This document shows positions 8,986 to 16,919 of a stretch of 50,020 bases of DNA, piece by piece. The stretch comes from an uncultured Lachnospiraceae bacterium. GTDB lineage: Bacteria > Bacillota > Clostridia > Lachnospirales > Lachnospiraceae. A program made the position numbers and the translations under genes. The stretch is taken from the NCBI GenBank assembly GCA_947623805.1, contig CANQHZ010000017.1, positions 1-50,020 on the forward strand, in the 5' to 3' direction. Numbering within the stretch: the first letter of the stretch is position 1; the number at the start of each line of letters is the position of its first letter. The notes beneath the pieces were generated by a model, which was not told the DNA's origin, made no database searches, and was given only the letters and a program-made list of their open reading frames with translations.

Positions 8986-9273
8986 ATGATGAAGTTAAAC
9001 CTTCAGTTTTTTGCTCATAAAAAAGGTGTTGGTTCTACTAAGAACGGTAGAGATTCAGAATCAAAAAGATTAGGCGCCAAGAGAGCGGACGGTCAGTTTG
9101 TAAAGGCAGGCAATATCTTATACAGACAGCGTGGTACAAAGATTCACCCGGGCATTAATGTCGGCAAGGGCGGCGATGATACGCTGTTTGCAAAGGTAGA
9201 CGGCATACTCAGGTTTGAGAGAAAGGGCAGAGACAAGAAACAGGCTTCTGTCTATCCTGTAGAGGAGAACTAA
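8986..9273 (+). CDS. rpmA: 50S ribosomal protein L27 with Prp-cleaved extension
   Basis: Large-subunit protein whose N-terminus reaches the peptidyl transferase centre. The protein starts [21 protein letters not shown]; in Firmicutes Prp cuts after LQFFA, leaving HKKGVGS as the mature N-terminus. Two consecutive ATGs (8986 and 8989) could serve; AGGAGGTG upstream fits either. A strong terminator follows. Confidence 0.97.
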   Translation: MMKLNLQFFAHKKGVGSTKNGRDSESKRLGAKRADGQFVKAGNILYRQRGTKIHPGINVGKGGDDTLFAKVDGILRFERKGRDKKQASVYPVEEN

Positions 9274-9293
9274 GACATAAATTACGAACTAAT

Positions 9294-9327
9294 AAAAGGC
9301 TTCAGGCTTTCTTGTCTGAAGCCTTTT
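9294..9327 (+). terminator. Terminator after rpmA
   Basis: AAAAGGCTTCAG and CTGAAGCCTTTT form a perfect 12-bp stem with a 10-base loop, ending the rplU-prp-rpmA transcript before obgE. Confidence 0.85.
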
Positions 9328-9391
9328 GATTAAAAGCTTTGTTAAAATATCAGGAGCCTTTTGCTTAATTTATAGAAAGGTTGGTTAATCG

Positions 9392-10684
9392 ATGTTTGCG
9401 GATAGAGCAAAAATATACATTAGAAGCGGCAAGGGCGGCGATGGTCATGTTTCATTTAGACGTGAGAAATATGTTCCTAACGGGGGCCCGGACGGCGGTG
9501 ACGGTGGAAATGGCGGAAGCGTTATTTTTGTGGTTGATAAGGGCTTAAACACACTCGTAGATTTTCGCCATATCAGAAAATATTGTGCTCAGGACGGTGA
9601 AAACGGCGGCACCAAAAACTGCCGCGGTAAAAATGGTGAAGATATAATCATAAAAGTACCTGAAGGAACTGTCATAAAGGAGCTTGAATCCGGCAAAATT
9701 ATTGCGGATATGTCAGGTGGTAATGAACGTCAGGTGATACTAAAAGGCGGTAAGGGCGGAAATGGCAATCAGCATTATGCTACAGCGACTATGCAGGCAC
9801 CCAGATATGCACAGCCTGGACAGCCAGCAAAGGAGCTTAATCTATTCCTTGAATTGAAAGTAATCGCAGATGTAGGTCTTGTCGGGTTTCCGAATGTAGG
9901 TAAATCCACATTGCTCTCACATGTCACAAACGCTAAGCCGAAGATAGCCAACTATCATTTTACGACACTTAATCCCAATCTTGGTGTGGTGGATTTGGAT
10001 AATGGTAAGGGTTTTGTGATGGCTGACATTCCGGGACTTATAGAAGGAGCTTCCGAAGGCGTAGGACTTGGTCATGAATTTTTGCGACATATAGAGAGGA
10101 CCAAGGTTTTGATACATCTGGTTGATGCCGCATCTACAGAGGGCAGAAATCCGATAGAAGATATATATGCCATAAACAAAGAGCTCGAGGCATACAATGC
10201 AGGGCTTGCGCATAGACCTCAAGTAATCGCTGCAAATAAGATAGATGCTATTTATTCAGAAACAAATGAAGACCCCGTACAAAAAATCCGCGATGAGTTT
10301 GAGCCAAAGGGCGTAAAGGTATTTCCGATTTCAGCTGTTTCGGGACAAGGCTTAAATGAACTGCTCTATTATGTAAGCGACCTTTTATCACAGATTAATG
10401 AACCGCCCACGGTATTTAAACCGGAATTTAATCCGGAAGTGGATATAGTGACCGGTACAGAACCATTCACGGTAGAATATGACAAAGTGAAAAATGAATA
10501 CGTAGTAGAGGGACCTCGTATCGAAAAAATGCTCAGCTATACTAACATCGATTCTGAAAAGGGATTTATGTTTTTTCAAAACTTCCTTAAAGACAATGGC
10601 ATATTGGATGAATTGGAAGCACTGAATATCCATGAGGGTGATACAGTCCGTATGTATGGACTTTCTTTTGATTATTACAAGTAA
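9392..10684 (+). CDS. obgE: GTPase Obg
   Basis: Essential GTPase that acts in 50S subunit assembly and stress signalling. The 430 residues have the glycine-rich Obg fold (about 1-158, with repeated GGxGG runs), the G domain with P-loop GFPNVGKST, switch motif TTLNPNLGVV, DIPGL and NKID, and the C-terminal OCT domain (about 345-425) found in Firmicute members. AAAGG lies upstream of the ATG. It heads the obgE-yhbY-nadD-yqeK-rsfS run. Confidence 0.97.
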   Translation: MFADRAKIYIRSGKGGDGHVSFRREKYVPNGGPDGGDGGNGGSVIFVVDKGLNTLVDFRHIRKYCAQDGENGGTKNCRGKNGEDIIIKVPEGTVIKELESGKIIADMSGGNERQVILKGGKGGNGNQHYATATMQAPRYAQPGQPAKELNLFLELKVIADVGLVGFPNVGKSTLLSHVTNAKPKIANYHFTTLNPNLGVVDLDNGKGFVMADIPGLIEGASEGVGLGHEFLRHIERTKVLIHLVDAASTEGRNPIEDIYAINKELEAYNAGLAHRPQVIAANKIDAIYSETNEDPVQKIRDEFEPKGVKVFPISAVSGQGLNELLYYVSDLLSQINEPPTVFKPEFNPEVDIVTGTEPFTVEYDKVKNEYVVEGPRIEKMLSYTNIDSEKGFMFFQNFLKDNGILDELEALNIHEGDTVRMYGLSFDYYK

Positions 10685-10740
10685 ACTCATAAACTGGGGT
10701 GAAAAATTTCAGCCGCATGATGTGGCAGAAAGGGGAAAAG

Positions 10741-11031
10741 ATGACAAGCAAACAGAGGGCATATTTAAAGAGCTTAGCGATGAACATAGAGCCTGTATTC
10801 CAGATAGGAAAGGCATCTGTAACGCCTGAAAATGTAGCGGCGGTTTCGGAGGCTTTTAATACGCATGAGCTGATAAAAATAGGTATATTAAAAAACTGCG
10901 CTGATGACCCAAATGAAATTGCAAATACTATAGCTGAGAGGACACATTCACAGGTAGTACAGGTTATCGGCAAAAAATTTGTGCTTTACAAGCCGTTTAA
11001 GGACAAACCTAAGATAATTTTGCCTAAATAA
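10741..11031 (+). CDS. yhbY: CRM-domain RNA-binding protein YhbY
   Basis: Small RNA-binding protein associated with 50S precursor assembly. The 96 residues start MTSKQRAYLKSLAMNIEPVFQIGK, followed by the GKASVTPE segment of the CRM fold. I chose ATG 10741, preceded by AAAGGGG, over an in-frame ATG at 10699 that would add a non-family N-terminus. Follows obgE by 56 bases. Confidence 0.9.
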   Translation: MTSKQRAYLKSLAMNIEPVFQIGKASVTPENVAAVSEAFNTHELIKIGILKNCADDPNEIANTIAERTHSQVVQVIGKKFVLYKPFKDKPKIILPK

Positions 11032-11060
11032 ACTGCCTATAGCTGTAAATTAAATCAAGA

Positions 11061-11108
11061 ATAAAATCGCAAATAAAATCGGGGATAAATTCGGAGATAA
11101 AATCGGAG
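11061..11108 (+). repeat. Four 12-bp tandem repeats in the nadD leader
   Basis: Units ATAAAATCGCAA, ATAAAATCGGGG, ATAAATTCGGAG and ATAAAATCGGAG run head to tail from 11061 to 11108. The last unit supplies the GGAG ribosome binding site of nadD; the two before it carry GGGG and GGAG, so the leader holds several ribosome-binding-site-like sequences in tandem. Confidence 0.75.
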
Positions 11109-11116
11109 ATTTGAAA

Positions 11117-11710
11117 ATGATTGGTATAATGGGAGGTACGTTCAATCCTATTCATAACGGACATATATGGCTGGCTGAGCAGGCATATGAGCTGCTTAAT
11201 CTGGAAAAGGTAATTTTCATACCAAGTGGCAAATCGTATATGAAGCAAAACGTACTGGATGCCCGAAAACGTGCAGCAATGGTAGAGCTTGCCATTTCCG
11301 ATTTTCCACATTTTGAACTTTCGCTCTTAGAGGTAGAGCGTGAAGGAAACACATATACATATGAAACTTTGAAAGAATTAAAAATTCAAAATCCTGATGC
11401 TGAGTATGGTCTGCTGATGGGAGCAGATACTCTTTTTAATATAGAAACGTGGTACAAGCCTGAAAAAATTTTTGAACTTTCAACGCTTGTTTGCACTGTT
11501 CGAGATGATTATGATATAATATCAATACGCAAAAAGGGTGATGAGCTGTCGAGGCTTGGGGCAAATATCATTTATCTGGACGTTCCGCAATATGACATTT
11601 CTTCTACAGATATAAGAAATATGGTTAGAGACAATCTTTCGATAGATGAATTTGTTCCAAAGAAGGTAGCCGATTATATTGCTTGCAAAAAGTTATATAA
11701 AAATTTTTAA
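11117..11710 (+). CDS. nadD: Nicotinate-nucleotide adenylyltransferase
   Basis: Adenylates nicotinate mononucleotide in NAD synthesis. The 197 residues contain the nucleotidyltransferase motif GGTFNPIHNGH at the N-terminus and the C-terminal ISSTDIR motif. ATG 11117 is chosen because GGAG at 11105-11108 is well spaced; a TTG at 11111 is too close. Preceded by a tandem repeat leader and followed by yqeK, the usual partner. Confidence 0.94.
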   Translation: MIGIMGGTFNPIHNGHIWLAEQAYELLNLEKVIFIPSGKSYMKQNVLDARKRAAMVELAISDFPHFELSLLEVEREGNTYTYETLKELKIQNPDAEYGLLMGADTLFNIETWYKPEKIFELSTLVCTVRDDYDIISIRKKGDELSRLGANIIYLDVPQYDISSTDIRNMVRDNLSIDEFVPKKVADYIACKKLYKNF

Positions 11711-11758
11711 ATATTTTGTTTTATGTGCCTGCCAAAAAAGGCAGATGGGGGAATTGTT

Positions 11759-12355
11759 GTGGAAATTAATTTGAAAAAAGTAAAAAAGTATTTAAAAAAG
11801 CATCTTACAAAAGAAAGGTATCAACACACTCTTGGAGTAGCGTATACGGCAATGTCAATGGCTATGCGGTATAATCCTGATACTTCCAATGATGATTTCG
11901 TCAAAAAGGCTGAAATAGCAGGAATGCTGCATGATTGTGCGAAAAGCATGGATAACGACAAAAAAATAAAAATATGTAAAAAACATTCGATACCATACAG
12001 CACATTTGAAGAAAACCATCCATATCTTTTGCATGGAAAAGCCGGAGCGTATATCGCCAAATCCAAATTTGGCGTTTGCGATGAGGATATATTAAAAGCG
12101 ATAACATGGCATACAACTGGCAGACCCAATATGTCTATGCTTGAAAAAATAATTTTTATAGCCGACTATATAGAGCCATCGCGTAAACCCATTCCTGAAC
12201 TTGATGTTATACGAAAGCTTGCTTTTGAGGATATAGACAAGGCGATGGAAAAGATATTAGGAAATACCTTAAGATTTTTGGAAGAAAAGCACAATCCCAT
12301 TGACAACATGACGAGAGTAACCTATAACAGCTATAGGCATACACGGGCACAATAA
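11759..12355 (+). CDS. yqeK: HD-domain hydrolase YqeK
   Basis: Member of the family that hydrolyses diadenosine tetraphosphate symmetrically. Metal ligands are seen in RYQHTLGVA, MLHDCAKSM, PYLLHGKAGA and the later IADYIEP, giving the H...HD...H...D set. The start is uncertain: GTG 11759 follows GGGGG with good spacing and gives 198 residues; ATG 11723 lacks a ribosome binding site. It lies between nadD and rsfS. Confidence 0.88.
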   Translation: MEINLKKVKKYLKKHLTKERYQHTLGVAYTAMSMAMRYNPDTSNDDFVKKAEIAGMLHDCAKSMDNDKKIKICKKHSIPYSTFEENHPYLLHGKAGAYIAKSKFGVCDEDILKAITWHTTGRPNMSMLEKIIFIADYIEPSRKPIPELDVIRKLAFEDIDKAMEKILGNTLRFLEEKHNPIDNMTRVTYNSYRHTRAQ

Positions 12356-12374
12356 AAAATAGAACGGAGGATAT

Positions 12375-12728
12375 ATGAATAATACAGAAAACTTAAGCAA
12401 AGTAAAGACTATTGTAAGCGCACTTGAAGATAAAAAAGCAGAGGATATAAAAATCATTGATATAAGCGAAATATCTGTACTGGCGGATTATTTTGTAATT
12501 ACTAACGGTACAAATAAAAGCCAGACACAAGCACTCTCTGACAATGTTGAGGAAAAGCTTGCGCAAATCGGAGTATATCCCAATCACATAGAAGGATATA
12601 ACAACGCAGACTGGATTTTATTTGACTATTCTGATATTCTTGTTCATATCTTTAACGGCAGAGAAAATCGCGATTATTACGATTTGGAGAGAATATGGCG
12701 TGACGGAAAAAGTGTAGCGATTAAGTAA
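12375..12728 (+). CDS. rsfS: Ribosomal silencing factor RsfS
   Basis: Binds L14 and blocks subunit joining when nutrients are scarce. The 117 residues show the family stretch IDISEISVLADYFVITNGTNKSQTQA (read in two parts), the segment DWILFDYSDILVHIF, and a terminal YYDLERIWRDG. ACGGAGG precedes the ATG. Last gene of the obgE run. Confidence 0.94.
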   Translation: MNNTENLSKVKTIVSALEDKKAEDIKIIDISEISVLADYFVITNGTNKSQTQALSDNVEEKLAQIGVYPNHIEGYNNADWILFDYSDILVHIFNGRENRDYYDLERIWRDGKSVAIK

Positions 12729-12749
12729 ATTAAATTCGCTTGTAAGTAC

Positions 12750-12784
12750 ATTCCAAGGCACCAATAAAACTGGTGTCTTGGAAT
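12750..12784. terminator. Bidirectional terminator between rsfS and lexA
   Basis: ATTCCAAGGCACCA and TGGTGTCTTGGAAT form a 14-bp stem (one G-T) with a 7-base loop between two converging genes. The T-runs are weak, so efficiency is uncertain. Confidence 0.6.
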
Positions 12785-12792
12785 ATTACTTA

Positions 12793-13413
12793 TTAATTCT
12801 TTATAAGGCGAAATACACCATAGACCTTTCCAAGTATCTCAACATTATCAAGGATAATCGGCTCCATAGTATCATTTTCGGGCTGGAGTCTAAAATGCCC
12901 ATTTTCCTTATAAAATGTCTTGACGGTAGCAGAGTCATCAACAAGTGCTACAACGGTATCACCGTTTTGAGCGGTATTGCAAGAATTGACAAATATCTGG
13001 TCGCCGTTATATATTCCCGCATTTATCATGCTGTCACCCTTGACTTTTAATACAAAAGACTCGCCCTTAGGAACCATTTCTGTAGGGATGGGAAAGTAGC
13101 CTTCAATATTTTGCTCCGCCAAAATAGGAAGTCCGGCGGCAACTGTTCCAACTATTGGAATACTAACCATCTCATGCCTTACCATCTGAAAACTGTCGTC
13201 CATTATCTCAATTGCACGCGGCTTGGTCGGGTCCCTCCTGATATATCCATTTTTTTCCAGTGTTTCCAGATGAGAGTGTACGGAAGATGTCGATTTTAAA
13301 TGTACTGCCTCGCAGATTTCCCTGACTGCCGGCGGATATCCTTTCTTTAAAATCTCAGATTTAATGTACTCAAGTATTTCACGTTGTTTTGATGTAATCT
13401 TACCATATGCCAT
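12793..13413 (-). CDS. lexA: LexA repressor
   Basis: SOS repressor that self-cleaves when RecA filaments form. The 206 residues hold an N-terminal winged helix (GYPPAVREICEAVHLKSTSSVHSHLETL), the scissile Ala93-Gly94 in TVAAGLP, catalytic Ser128 in KGDSM and Lys165 in ATVKT. All catalytic parts are intact. It is divergent from the YneA-like gene, and the shared intergenic region holds LexA-like boxes, including one at its own -35. Confidence 0.97.
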   Translation of the reverse strand: MAYGKITSKQREILEYIKSEILKKGYPPAVREICEAVHLKSTSSVHSHLETLEKNGYIRRDPTKPRAIEIMDDSFQMVRHEMVSIPIVGTVAAGLPILAEQNIEGYFPIPTEMVPKGESFVLKVKGDSMINAGIYNGDQIFVNSCNTAQNGDTVVALVDDSATVKTFYKENGHFRLQPENDTMEPIILDNVEILGKVYGVFRLIKN

Positions 13414-13460
13414 AAAGACTTTACCTCATTTCTATGTTGTTATATTTGCTATATGAAAAT

Positions 13461-13512
13461 ATCATAGCACATCTTTTTCAAAAATGCAAACATATATTCC
13501 AAAAATTTGTTC
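13461..13512 (-). promoter_or_regulatory. lexA promoter with overlapping LexA-like boxes
   Basis: On the minus strand TTGCAT (13484-13489) and TATGAT (13461-13466) are 17 bases apart. Box-like sequences AAAC-ATAT-ATTC (13488-13499) and AAAA-ATTT-GTTC (13501-13512) lie on and upstream of the -35, fitting GAAC-N4-GTTC with two mismatches each, which is consistent with autoregulation. Confidence 0.5.
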
Positions 13513-13532
13513 GTAAAATTTAAAAAAATCCA

Positions 13533-13606
13533 TTGACACGCAAACGATTGTTCTGTATAATACATTACAAACGAATGTTCAGAAAACTTGTTTGGAAAAC
13601 ATGTTC
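13533..13606 (+). promoter_or_regulatory. SOS promoter of the YneA-like gene with four LexA-like boxes
   Basis: TTGACA (13533-13538) and TATAAT (13556-13561) are a consensus promoter with a 17-base spacer. AAAC-GATT-GTTC (13542-13553) lies inside the spacer. Three more, AAAC-GAAT-GTTC (13569-13580), GAAA-ACTT-GTTT (13582-13593) and GAAA-ACAT-GTTC (13595-13606), follow at 13-base intervals. The known Firmicute box is GAAC-N4-GTTC, so each has one or two mismatches. Confidence 0.7.
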
Positions 13607-13660
13607 GAAAAAAAACGAAACTGTAAATTGTTATTAGATAAAAATAAAGGAGAGATTATT

Positions 13661-14074
13661 ATGGAAAATATTAAAAAGAGTAATACGAATTATATCAGAG
13701 AGGCAAGAAGAATGAGAGCAAAGCGTCGACATCAAATCCGGATACGACGCAGAATTGCATTATTAAGCCTTTTTTCAATATTTACATTGATAATATCTGT
13801 TTTTTGTGTTTCAACACAGTCTCAGGCTGAAAATATAGATATGGTTCAATCCAGTAAATATTTTAAGAGCATTATGATAGAAAAAGGAGACACGCTTTGG
13901 TCCATAGCAAATGAAAATATAGATGCAGAACATTACAACAATACGTCAGAATATATTAAAGAAGTCAAATCCATAAATTCACTTGCCACAGACAAAATCA
14001 CAGCGGGCAATTATATTATAGTGCCATATTATTCTGAAGAAATATATGCCAATGCGGTTAATGCAGATTATTGA
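13661..14074 (+). CDS. YneA-like SOS cell-division suppressor with LysM domain
   Basis: The 137 residues have a basic cytoplasmic N-terminus, one membrane segment (about residues 32-52), and an extracytoplasmic LysM domain (about 70-117, IEKGDTLWSIANENI to AGNYIIVPYY). This architecture, divergent from lexA under a LexA-box promoter, matches B. subtilis YneA, which delays division during SOS. ATG 13661 has AAAGGAGA upstream; an ATG at 13592 lies within the operator array and is rejected. Sequence identity to YneA cannot be judged here, so the role is inferred from context. Confidence 0.75.
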   Translation: MENIKKSNTNYIREARRMRAKRRHQIRIRRRIALLSLFSIFTLIISVFCVSTQSQAENIDMVQSSKYFKSIMIEKGDTLWSIANENIDAEHYNNTSEYIKEVKSINSLATDKITAGNYIIVPYYSEEIYANAVNADY

Positions 14075-14077
14075 CAG

Positions 14078-15157
14078 CTAATCGTTTTTTTCACGCAAAG
14101 TGACAGCCTTTGCCGCCATACGCCGTCTGTCTTCCTCTAAGGCTGCGTAGTGCTTTCTGGTAGTATTTACATCTTTGTGCCCCAATACGTCGGCTACAAG
14201 GTATATGTCACCTGTTTCTTTATAAAGAGAGGTGCCGTATGTGCTTCTTAATTTATGGGGGGTTATCTTTTTTAAATTTGTCACGAGAGATGAATATTTT
14301 TTAACAAGATTTTCAACTGCTCTGACAGTTATGCGCTTGTTTTGCATTGACAGAAACAATGCATTTTCATGACCGTCCACAGGTATAATATGTTCGCGTT
14401 GCTCAAGGTAATCAAGCAAAGCGGTTTCAACCTCGCTGCCGAAATATATTACCGCTTCATAGCCGCCTTTTCTGCGTATTTTTATACCGTTGTTATTAAA
14501 ATCAATATCTTGAATATCAATGCCTACACATTCTGACACACGTATACCTGTTCCCAACAGTAATGTCAGTAGGGCTATGTCACGTATTTTCGTCTTTTCA
14601 TGATATTGGAGCTGTTTTTTTGTGAGTTTGTCACCATTTTCAACAGTATCAAGCAATATGGCGACCTCGTCAGGGTCAAGACGCACGATTTCTTTTTCAT
14701 GCAGCTTTGGCATAGGAACGAGTGCCGCAGGATTTTTTTCTATCATTTCATTGCGATAAAAGTAATTATAAAAGCTCCTAAGCGATGCGAGCTTTCTTGA
14801 TTTACCGCGTTCGTCATTCATATATTCTTTTCCGTCTTTAGTGTAATATGTGCAATGTTCCAGATATTCTTCTATATCAAGACGCGTAATTTGGTCAAGT
14901 ATCTCCAAAGGATATTCCTTGATAGGAGTTTTCTTAAATATTGGATTGCTGTCATGAAGATACTCAAAAAAAACACGTATATCATAAGCATAGGCTATTC
15001 GTGTCCTAGATGATATATATTCCTGCATTCCTCTGAAATATTGTCCACAGAATGGTGGCAGGGTATCAAGAAGTTCACGCAGATGCATTATATTTTTTTT
15101 GTTGAGCTCATCGTGGTAACTCATACTGTTTTTGTTTTCCGAAATTTTATTTTCCAA
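14078..15157 (-). CDS. Tyrosine recombinase / integrase family protein
   Basis: The 359 residues have a SAM-like N-terminal domain (about 35-145) and a catalytic domain with all expected residues: Arg206 (GTGIRVSE), Lys230 (IRRKGG), His301 and Arg304 (HKLRS), His327 (GHKDVNTT) and Tyr337 (KHYAAL). It looks active. No phage or plasmid genes flank it, so a chromosomal Xer-like or orphan role is as likely as mobile-element integration. The start is uncertain: TTG 15157 has AAAGGAAAA upstream, while 15199 and ATG 15124 are alternatives. It converges on the LysM gene with only 3 bases between their ends. Confidence 0.85.
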   Translation of the reverse strand: MENKISENKNSMSYHDELNKKNIMHLRELLDTLPPFCGQYFRGMQEYISSRTRIAYAYDIRVFFEYLHDSNPIFKKTPIKEYPLEILDQITRLDIEEYLEHCTYYTKDGKEYMNDERGKSRKLASLRSFYNYFYRNEMIEKNPAALVPMPKLHEKEIVRLDPDEVAILLDTVENGDKLTKKQLQYHEKTKIRDIALLTLLLGTGIRVSECVGIDIQDIDFNNNGIKIRRKGGYEAVIYFGSEVETALLDYLEQREHIIPVDGHENALFLSMQNKRITVRAVENLVKKYSSLVTNLKKITPHKLRSTYGTSLYKETGDIYLVADVLGHKDVNTTRKHYAALEEDRRRMAAKAVTLREKND

Positions 15158-15191
15158 AGCAAATTTTCCTTTCCAAAAATATACAATTAAG

Positions 15192-15221
15192 TTGTTCAAT
15201 TATTTAACATTATGATATAAT
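15192..15221 (+). promoter_or_regulatory. Candidate promoter of the AI-2E family gene
   Basis: TTGTTC (15192-15197) and TATAAT (15216-15221) with an 18-base spacer. Transcription would begin about 15229, at the edge of the 28-bp palindrome that follows. Confidence 0.45.
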
Positions 15222-15229
15222 AGCTGTAA

Positions 15230-15257
15230 CGAACACAAATAAATTAATTTGCGTTCG
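15230..15257. promoter_or_regulatory. 28-bp 11-6-11 palindrome between recombinase and transporter genes
   Basis: CGAACACAAAT, then AAATTA, then ATTTGCGTTCG: two 11-base arms matching at 10 of 11 positions around a 6-base centre. This is the geometry of Xer dif sites and lies just upstream of a tyrosine recombinase gene. It also lies at +1 of a candidate promoter, so an operator is the main alternative. Confidence 0.5.
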
Positions 15258-15324
15258 ATGCCATTTATATTTTATAACAAAATATAAAATATTCCAAGAT
15301 GATAGGAGTGTAGTTTTTTAAATT

Positions 15325-16683
15325 ATGAAAAATAATAAGGATTATGTCAGGTGGGGAGTTACAATTTTTTTGGTCTTTCTGGGTGGATTATTGAGCTATT
15401 ATCTTATGTTTCATCTTGAAAATGTTTCATCGGCATTAAATGGTTTGATTACGATTTTGATGCCGATAATCGACGGTTTCATATTGGCATATATATTAAG
15501 CCCTATTGTAAATGCTATTGAACGCCGTATTTTAAAGCCGTTTTTTAAACTGTCTAAAATAAAAATCAAGAAAAATCATCAGCGTATGATTGCAATTATA
15601 TTAACAGATTTTGTGGCTATTACTTGCATTTATTTGTTTTTCTCAATTGTCATTCCTCAGATTTTCAACAGTATCAAATCCATTATTGAACAGTTTCCGA
15701 GTTATATAGAAGTATTGACTGTACGTGTGTCTGAGTTGTTGGAAAATAATCCTGTAATAGAGCAGAATGTCACCAACATAATAAATGAGTCATCTATCGA
15801 CATCGAGCAGTTTATTCAAAATAGGATTTTACCGCAATTAAATAATGTGCTGGCTACAGTATCGGTAATTTCGACGAGCATATTTTCTGTATTAAAAGGG
15901 CTTTGGAATTTGATAATCGGATTTATAATTTCCATATATTTGCTTGCAAGTAAGGAATTATTTGCCGCACAGGCCAAAAAAATTGTGTATGCCTTTTTCT
16001 CACTTGAAACGTCTAATCGATTTATAAGTAATGTGCGTTTTGCAAATAAGACTTTTGGCGGATTCTTTGTGGGAAAAATTTTGGATTCAATAATAATTGG
16101 CGCAATTTGCTTTGCGGTCACAAGCTTTTTGGGTACGCCGTTTTACGTCTTGATTAGCGTTATAATTGGCGTGACGAATATAATACCGTTTTTTGGACCA
16201 TTTTTAGGTGCAATTCCTTCGGCAGTGTTGATTTTGCTTGTTAATCCTATTCAGGCATTCTATTTTGTCATATTTGTCATTATTTTGCAACAGGTCGACG
16301 GAAATATCATAGGACCTAAAATCCTTGGCAGTTCTACAGGATTATCAAGTTTTTGGGTAATTTTTTCAATAACGTTGTTTGGCGGTATTTTCGGTATTAT
16401 GGGTATGATATTTGGCGTCCCTGTTTTTGCGATAATTTTTGCGTTCTTTAAATCGCTTGTGGAATCAAAGCTTAAAAACAAACAACTTCCTGCAGATACT
16501 GGCAAATATTTAAAGCTGTTGTATATAAATGTTGACAACTGCGAACTCGTAAATTTTTCCGAAGACGAGTCCAAGCCATTTGGTCATATAAATAAGATAC
16601 TGATTAAAGAAAGAAATAAAAATGTCAAAAAGCTTTTTGATACAAAATCACAACAACAAAATACAGATGACGATTTAAAGTAA
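15325..16683 (+). CDS. AI-2E family transporter (PerM/YtvI-like membrane protein)
   Basis: A 452-residue multi-pass membrane protein with the family arrangement: two N-terminal membrane segments, a third at about 92-115, a soluble region rich in I/E/N (115-195), then a C-terminal set of segments including the signature GVTNIIPFFGPFLGAIP and the later QQVDGNIIGPKILGSSTG. Members export small molecules or ions, and the substrate here cannot be told. The C-terminal 60 residues are cytoplasmic and charged. Monocistronic between the palindrome and a strong hairpin. Confidence 0.85.
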   Translation: MKNNKDYVRWGVTIFLVFLGGLLSYYLMFHLENVSSALNGLITILMPIIDGFILAYILSPIVNAIERRILKPFFKLSKIKIKKNHQRMIAIILTDFVAITCIYLFFSIVIPQIFNSIKSIIEQFPSYIEVLTVRVSELLENNPVIEQNVTNIINESSIDIEQFIQNRILPQLNNVLATVSVISTSIFSVLKGLWNLIIGFIISIYLLASKELFAAQAKKIVYAFFSLETSNRFISNVRFANKTFGGFFVGKILDSIIIGAICFAVTSFLGTPFYVLISVIIGVTNIIPFFGPFLGAIPSAVLILLVNPIQAFYFVIFVIILQQVDGNIIGPKILGSSTGLSSFWVIFSITLFGGIFGIMGMIFGVPVFAIIFAFFKSLVESKLKNKQLPADTGKYLKLLYINVDNCELVNFSEDESKPFGHINKILIKERNKNVKKLFDTKSQQQNTDDDLK

Positions 16684-16814
16684 AATCTTAATTATAAAGC
16701 TTACAGCACGCGAATAATAGCAACTATTTGTTAAAGTTGTCTTTTGCGAATAGTTGGATGTCTCACAACAAGCACTTCACTCATTCTAAAACCAAGAATA
16801 TGCTCAAAAAAAAA

Positions 16815-16869
16815 TTGCATTTTTCAAGGATAATTTTTGGTGTCACAACCTTATCCTTGAAAAATGCAA
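16815..16869. terminator. Bidirectional hairpin with perfect 19-bp arms
   Basis: TTGCATTTTTCAAGGATAA (16815-16833) and its exact complement (16851-16869) enclose a 17-base loop between the converging AI-2E and degV genes. A-runs flank the left arm, so T-runs appear in the minus-strand transcript. The rest of the 236-base gap shows no convincing gene. Confidence 0.7.
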
Positions 16870-16919
16870 AACAACTTGTAATATCAAAAACAATCACAAA
16901 TTTTAAATTCATACAGTTA

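Noticed and set aside
14078-15157. Prophage or integrative element around the tyrosine recombinase
   Set aside because: No phage, conjugation or excisionase genes and no tRNA or direct repeats are seen nearby; flanking genes are core functions.
15230-15257. LexA box in the 28-bp palindrome
   Set aside because: The GAAC and GTTC halves are 18 bases apart instead of 4, so it does not fit the Firmicute SOS box despite sharing half-site letters.
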